From Alphaproteobacteria bacterium (lineage in GTDB: Bacteria; Pseudomonadota; Alphaproteobacteria; Rickettsiales; JAIXRX01), in the NCBI GenBank assembly GCA_027485005.1, contig JAIXRX010000028.1, positions 1 through 7,199 of the forward strand: a stretch of 7,199 nt of DNA. The letters run 5' to 3'. How positions within the stretch are numbered: position 1 is the stretch's first letter; each line of letters begins with the position of its first letter. The notes beneath the pieces were generated by a model that was not told where the DNA came from, did no database searches, and saw nothing but the letters and a program-made list of their open reading frames with translations. Positions 5,293-7,199 of this stretch are shown here, in pieces. Both the position numbers and the translations under genes were made by a program.

Positions 5293-6867
5293 TTAGCGGG
5301 CACTAATACCAGCCGCCGTGTAAGCGGTTGGCGTATAGGCGCCAACGGCAAACTGTGTGTTGCTGGCTGGGCCGTTATATGAAACGTTTGATTGATAAGA
5401 ACGTGCAATGTTGCCTTCGCCACGTTGATCAACATAGGCTTTATGTAAGTTGCCAGCTTGGAAAACGGTGGCAGCATTCAGGTTGCCTGTTTGGTAAACT
5501 TCACCAATGTTGCTGTTGCCACTTTGTACAACGTAGGTCGTTGGTGCGCCGTTAGCATCTAAGGCACCATTTTTATTACCAGTTTGACCAATGGTTGCAG
5601 TGTTGGCATTGCCAGATTGAATAATGGCGGCGCTATTATCGTCACCAAGCTGAGTCATCGTAGCGGTGCTGTCTTTACCAAACTGATTGATGTAGCTGGT
5701 GATTTTACCAGCTGCATTGACTTTACCGTTGCCACGACCACGCTGAGTAATAGATGCGGTGTTGCCACTGCTTTCAACATCTTGCGTGATAGCAGCAGAA
5801 TTGTTTTCGCTGGTAGCGTAACCTTTAGTGGTTGATTGATCGATGCTAGCAGTATTCTTGCCGCCTTTACCAAATTGCTGTACTAAAGCAACTAAACCAC
5901 GGCCTTGCTGATTAATCGCAGCGCTACTTCCAGAAGTGCCACCCGATTGTAAAATTTCTGCTGAGTTGGATTTAGCTTTATTACCGCCACCCACTTGGTT
6001 AACGGTTGCGATGTTATTGCTGGTTTTATCATCTTGATAGACTTTGGCTGAATGGCCATCACCCAATTGAACAACGCGTACGTTTGCATCTTCAAAGCTT
6101 TTAGAAGCGGCAGAGCGTGAAGAAGTGCCGTATTGATCGATTTTTGCATCGTTCAAAGAGCCATTTTGTACTAGGTGAGCGTAGTTATTGCTGCTGCCCT
6201 GAACAATTTCTGCGTTGTTTTGAGTGCCATTTTGGTCGGCCACAACATAACCATTGTTCGTGCCAGCAATTTGGTCGATCTTCGCTTTGTTTTCTAGCCC
6301 AACTTGGGTGAGAGCGACTTCGCTGTTAGTGCCATATTGGTTAACTTCCGCTTTGTTGCGTGTACCATTTTGAAGAATATTCGTTTTAAGATTGTTGCTT
6401 AAACCCTGTGTAACGGTTGCATCATTGCCTTCGTTATACTGTTCAATGTTGGCAGTTAAGTTACGGCTACCTTTATCCAGCTGAAGGATGGTTGCTTTAT
6501 GATTATTGCCACCTTGGGTAATCGTACCATATTGTTTATTGCCCGATTGAGAGATTTCTGTGGTATTGTTTTGACCCAATCCGCTGGTTCCAAAGCCGCC
6601 CTGAGAAATACGAGCATATAAATTTGCTTCTGGAGTATTAGGCTTTAACGCATCACTCACAGCCATCGGAGAGTCTACACCAGAGCTCTCTTGATCTTGA
6701 TAAACTTTTGCTTTGTTGCCGCTGCCGAATTGATCAATAGAGCCAATGGTTTTCTTTCCATACTGTTGGAACGTTGATTGGTTGATTGGCGCGGATTGAG
6801 CAAATACTGTTGCAGCGGTTCCTGAAATGAGAGCAACAAGACTAATTGAAATGAGTGTATGTTTCAT
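5293..6867 (-). CDS. Large curlin-repeat secreted protein, 524 residues
   Basis: This curlin-repeat protein is predicted to be exported and to join a surface amyloid. Residues 1-23 are a signal peptide (MKHT start, cleavage after VFA, mature end QSA). About 35 strand-turn units of 9-13 residues follow to about residue 492, nearly every one carrying the core Gln (for example ISQSG, ITQGG, INQFG). The strict 22-residue alternation of the 436-residue protein is absent. Longer inserts occur near 66-81 and 258-275. The last 30 or so residues (NGPASN onward, then AYTPTAYTAAG) abandon the repeat, and no other protein here has such a tail. The N-terminal 130 residues are related to those of the 792-residue protein. 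A textbook AGGAG (6877-6881) lies nine bases before the ATG. It is the first gene of the leftward block, with promoter and operator-like repeats upstream, and is followed by a hairpin and the 436-residue gene. No Cys is present. Confidence 0.92.
   Translation of the reverse strand: MKHTLISISLVALISGTAATVFAQSAPINQSTFQQYGKKTIGSIDQFGSGNKAKVYQDQESSGVDSPMAVSDALKPNTPEANLYARISQGGFGTSGLGQNNTTEISQSGNKQYGTITQGGNNHKATILQLDKGSRNLTANIEQYNEGNDATVTQGLSNNLKTNILQNGTRNKAEVNQYGTNSEVALTQVGLENKAKIDQIAGTNNGYVVADQNGTQNNAEIVQGSSNNYAHLVQNGSLNDAKIDQYGTSSRSAASKSFEDANVRVVQLGDGHSAKVYQDDKTSNNIATVNQVGGGNKAKSNSAEILQSGGTSGSSAAINQQGRGLVALVQQFGKGGKNTASIDQSTTKGYATSENNSAAITQDVESSGNTASITQRGRGNGKVNAAGKITSYINQFGKDSTATMTQLGDDNSAAIIQSGNANTATIGQTGNKNGALDANGAPTTYVVQSGNSNIGEVYQTGNLNAATVFQAGNLHKAYVDQRGEGNIARSYQSNVSYNGPASNTQFAVGAYTPTAYTAAGISAR
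6481..6798 (-). repeat. N-terminal module of the 524-residue protein shared with the 792-residue protein
   Basis: Residues 24-129 are the counterpart of residues 25-128 of the 792-residue protein. YQDQESSGVD is at residues 56-65 here and YQDQVSSGID is at residues 56-65 there; NLYARI and NLYGRI are both at 82-87. A non-repeat insert of about 16 residues lies at the same place in each, between the YQDQ block and NLY. Confidence 0.8.
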
Positions 6868-6925
6868 TGGTTAAGACTCCTGGTGGGTGATTTTACATAG
6901 ATTAAATGCTTACGTTATTACCTCA

Positions 6926-6954
6926 AAATTACATTTAATATTGAATTAATGCAA
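6926..6954 (-). promoter_or_regulatory. Promoter candidate for the 524/436 transcription unit
   Basis: Read leftward, TTGCAT (6954-6949) is followed after exactly 17 bases by TAATTT (6931-6926). The hexamers are only moderate matches to consensus. The support comes from the identical layout upstream of the 792-residue gene: the same TTGCTTGC string, the -35 at the same place within it, and the same 17-base spacer. The leader would be about 50 bases. TATTAA slightly upstream is an alternative -10. Confidence 0.5.
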
Positions 6955-6955
6955 G

Positions 6956-7015
6956 CAAATGTTAACTCTTAATTAACAAGTGCTGAGAATTGATTAACAT
7001 TTGTAAATCAATGTT
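6956..7015. promoter_or_regulatory. Cluster of TTAACA/AATGTT inverted repeats, candidate operator
   Basis: CAAATGTTAA (6956-6965) and TTAACATTTG (6994-7003) are a perfect 10-base inverted repeat 28 bases apart. Nested in it, TGTTAA (6960-6965) and TTAACA (6973-6978) form a second dyad with a 7-base spacer. AACATT (6996-7001) and AATGTT (7010-7015) form a third. The cluster lies directly upstream of the presumed -35, as expected for a multi-site activator or repressor. The same TTAACA motif occurs once upstream of the 792-residue gene. Confidence 0.45.
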
Positions 7016-7137
7016 TTGTGTGATGATACGATGCTTGCTCAAAGCACTGTCACAAAAGATTAATATTTTGAAAGCTTGAATCTTTGGCTTTTCTCGGGTT
7101 TTCCGTCCTGAATTTCTAACATTCATCCAACGGATTC

Positions 7138-7166
7138 TTGACATACGCCCAAAAGCTACCTAATCA
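7138..7166 (+). promoter_or_regulatory. Possible rightward promoter leaving the window
   Basis: A perfect -35, TTGACA (7138-7143), is followed after 17 bases by TAATCA (7161-7166), a poor -10. It would serve a gene to the right of the window, divergent from the curlin block. The weak -10 and the unseen downstream gene keep this tentative. Confidence 0.25.
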
Positions 7167-7199
7167 GCGCTACTCGCTACATCGTATATGTTACCAAAA

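Larger units (their letters stand above)
6868..7199. other. Non-coding region upstream of the curlin block (332 bases)
   Basis: I see no credible gene here. The first 140 bases or so, nearest the curlin gene, are very AT-rich and hold the ribosome site, a promoter candidate and a cluster of TTAACA-type inverted repeats, described separately. The remainder to 7199 shows only a weak rightward promoter candidate. No tRNA, insertion-sequence end or coding pattern is visible. The size suits an intergenic control region for a strongly regulated surface operon. Confidence 0.6.

Noticed and set aside
1322..6867. Other beta-solenoid families (RTX, pentapeptide repeats, ice-binding proteins)
   Set aside because: There is no GGxGxD calcium motif, no five-residue period and no TxT ice-binding ladder. 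The I-x-Q-x-G-x-x-N pattern with 22-residue double units is specific to curlins.
6962..7144. A 60-residue leftward open frame in the upstream region
   Set aside because: It has no convincing ribosome site or recognisable sequence pattern, and it covers the inverted-repeat cluster and control region. It looks like chance.

Overview
The window comes from a Gram-negative, probably proteobacterial, genome. Four proteins in it carry Sec-type signal peptides and are built almost wholly of curlin repeats (x-x-I-x-Q-x-G-x-x-N), the amyloid-forming unit of CsgA and CsgB. Curlin proteins are exported through an outer-membrane pore (CsgG, type VIII secretion), which implies a diderm cell. Nothing in the window fixes the genus. 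No csgG, csgE, csgF or csgD homologue lies inside it.

Layout, left to right. Bases 1-72 hold a strong sigma70-type promoter (TTGAGG, 17 bases, TATAAT) driving a rightward gene (73-954) for a 293-residue cytoplasmic protein I do not recognise. It converges, across only 21 bases, with a block of four leftward curlin-repeat genes that fills the rest of the window. In transcription order (right to left) these are a 524-residue protein (6867-5293), a 436-residue protein (5191-3881), a clear intrinsic terminator (3825-3858), a 792-residue protein (3700-1322) and a 110-residue protein (1308-976). Bases 6868-7199 contain no credible gene. They hold the presumed promoter and operator region of the curlin block.

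The block reads as two transcription units. Unit 1 is 524 then 436, separated by a 101-base gap with a GC-rich hairpin. Unit 2 is 792 then 110, separated by 13 bases. Both units start with the same promoter layout: TTGCTTGC[A/C]T, then 17 bases, then an AT-rich -10, with TTAACA-type motifs just upstream. This suggests one shared regulator.

The most interesting point is that the 792-residue protein looks like a mosaic of the two proteins of unit 1. Its N-terminal end aligns with that of the 524 protein, including a YQDQxSSGxD block at the same residue numbers (56-65). Its C-terminal 51 residues align without gaps to those of the 436 protein (27 identities). Along its length the repeats change from units that nearly all carry the central Gln (524-like) to 22-residue double units in which only every second strand does (436-like). 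Unit 2 could therefore be a fused, duplicated version of unit 1. The 110-residue protein, with three and a half charged repeats, is a plausible nucleator or cap. Together the genes probably build a cell-surface amyloid fibre from subunits far larger than the 151-residue CsgA of E. coli. That function is inferred from sequence only.
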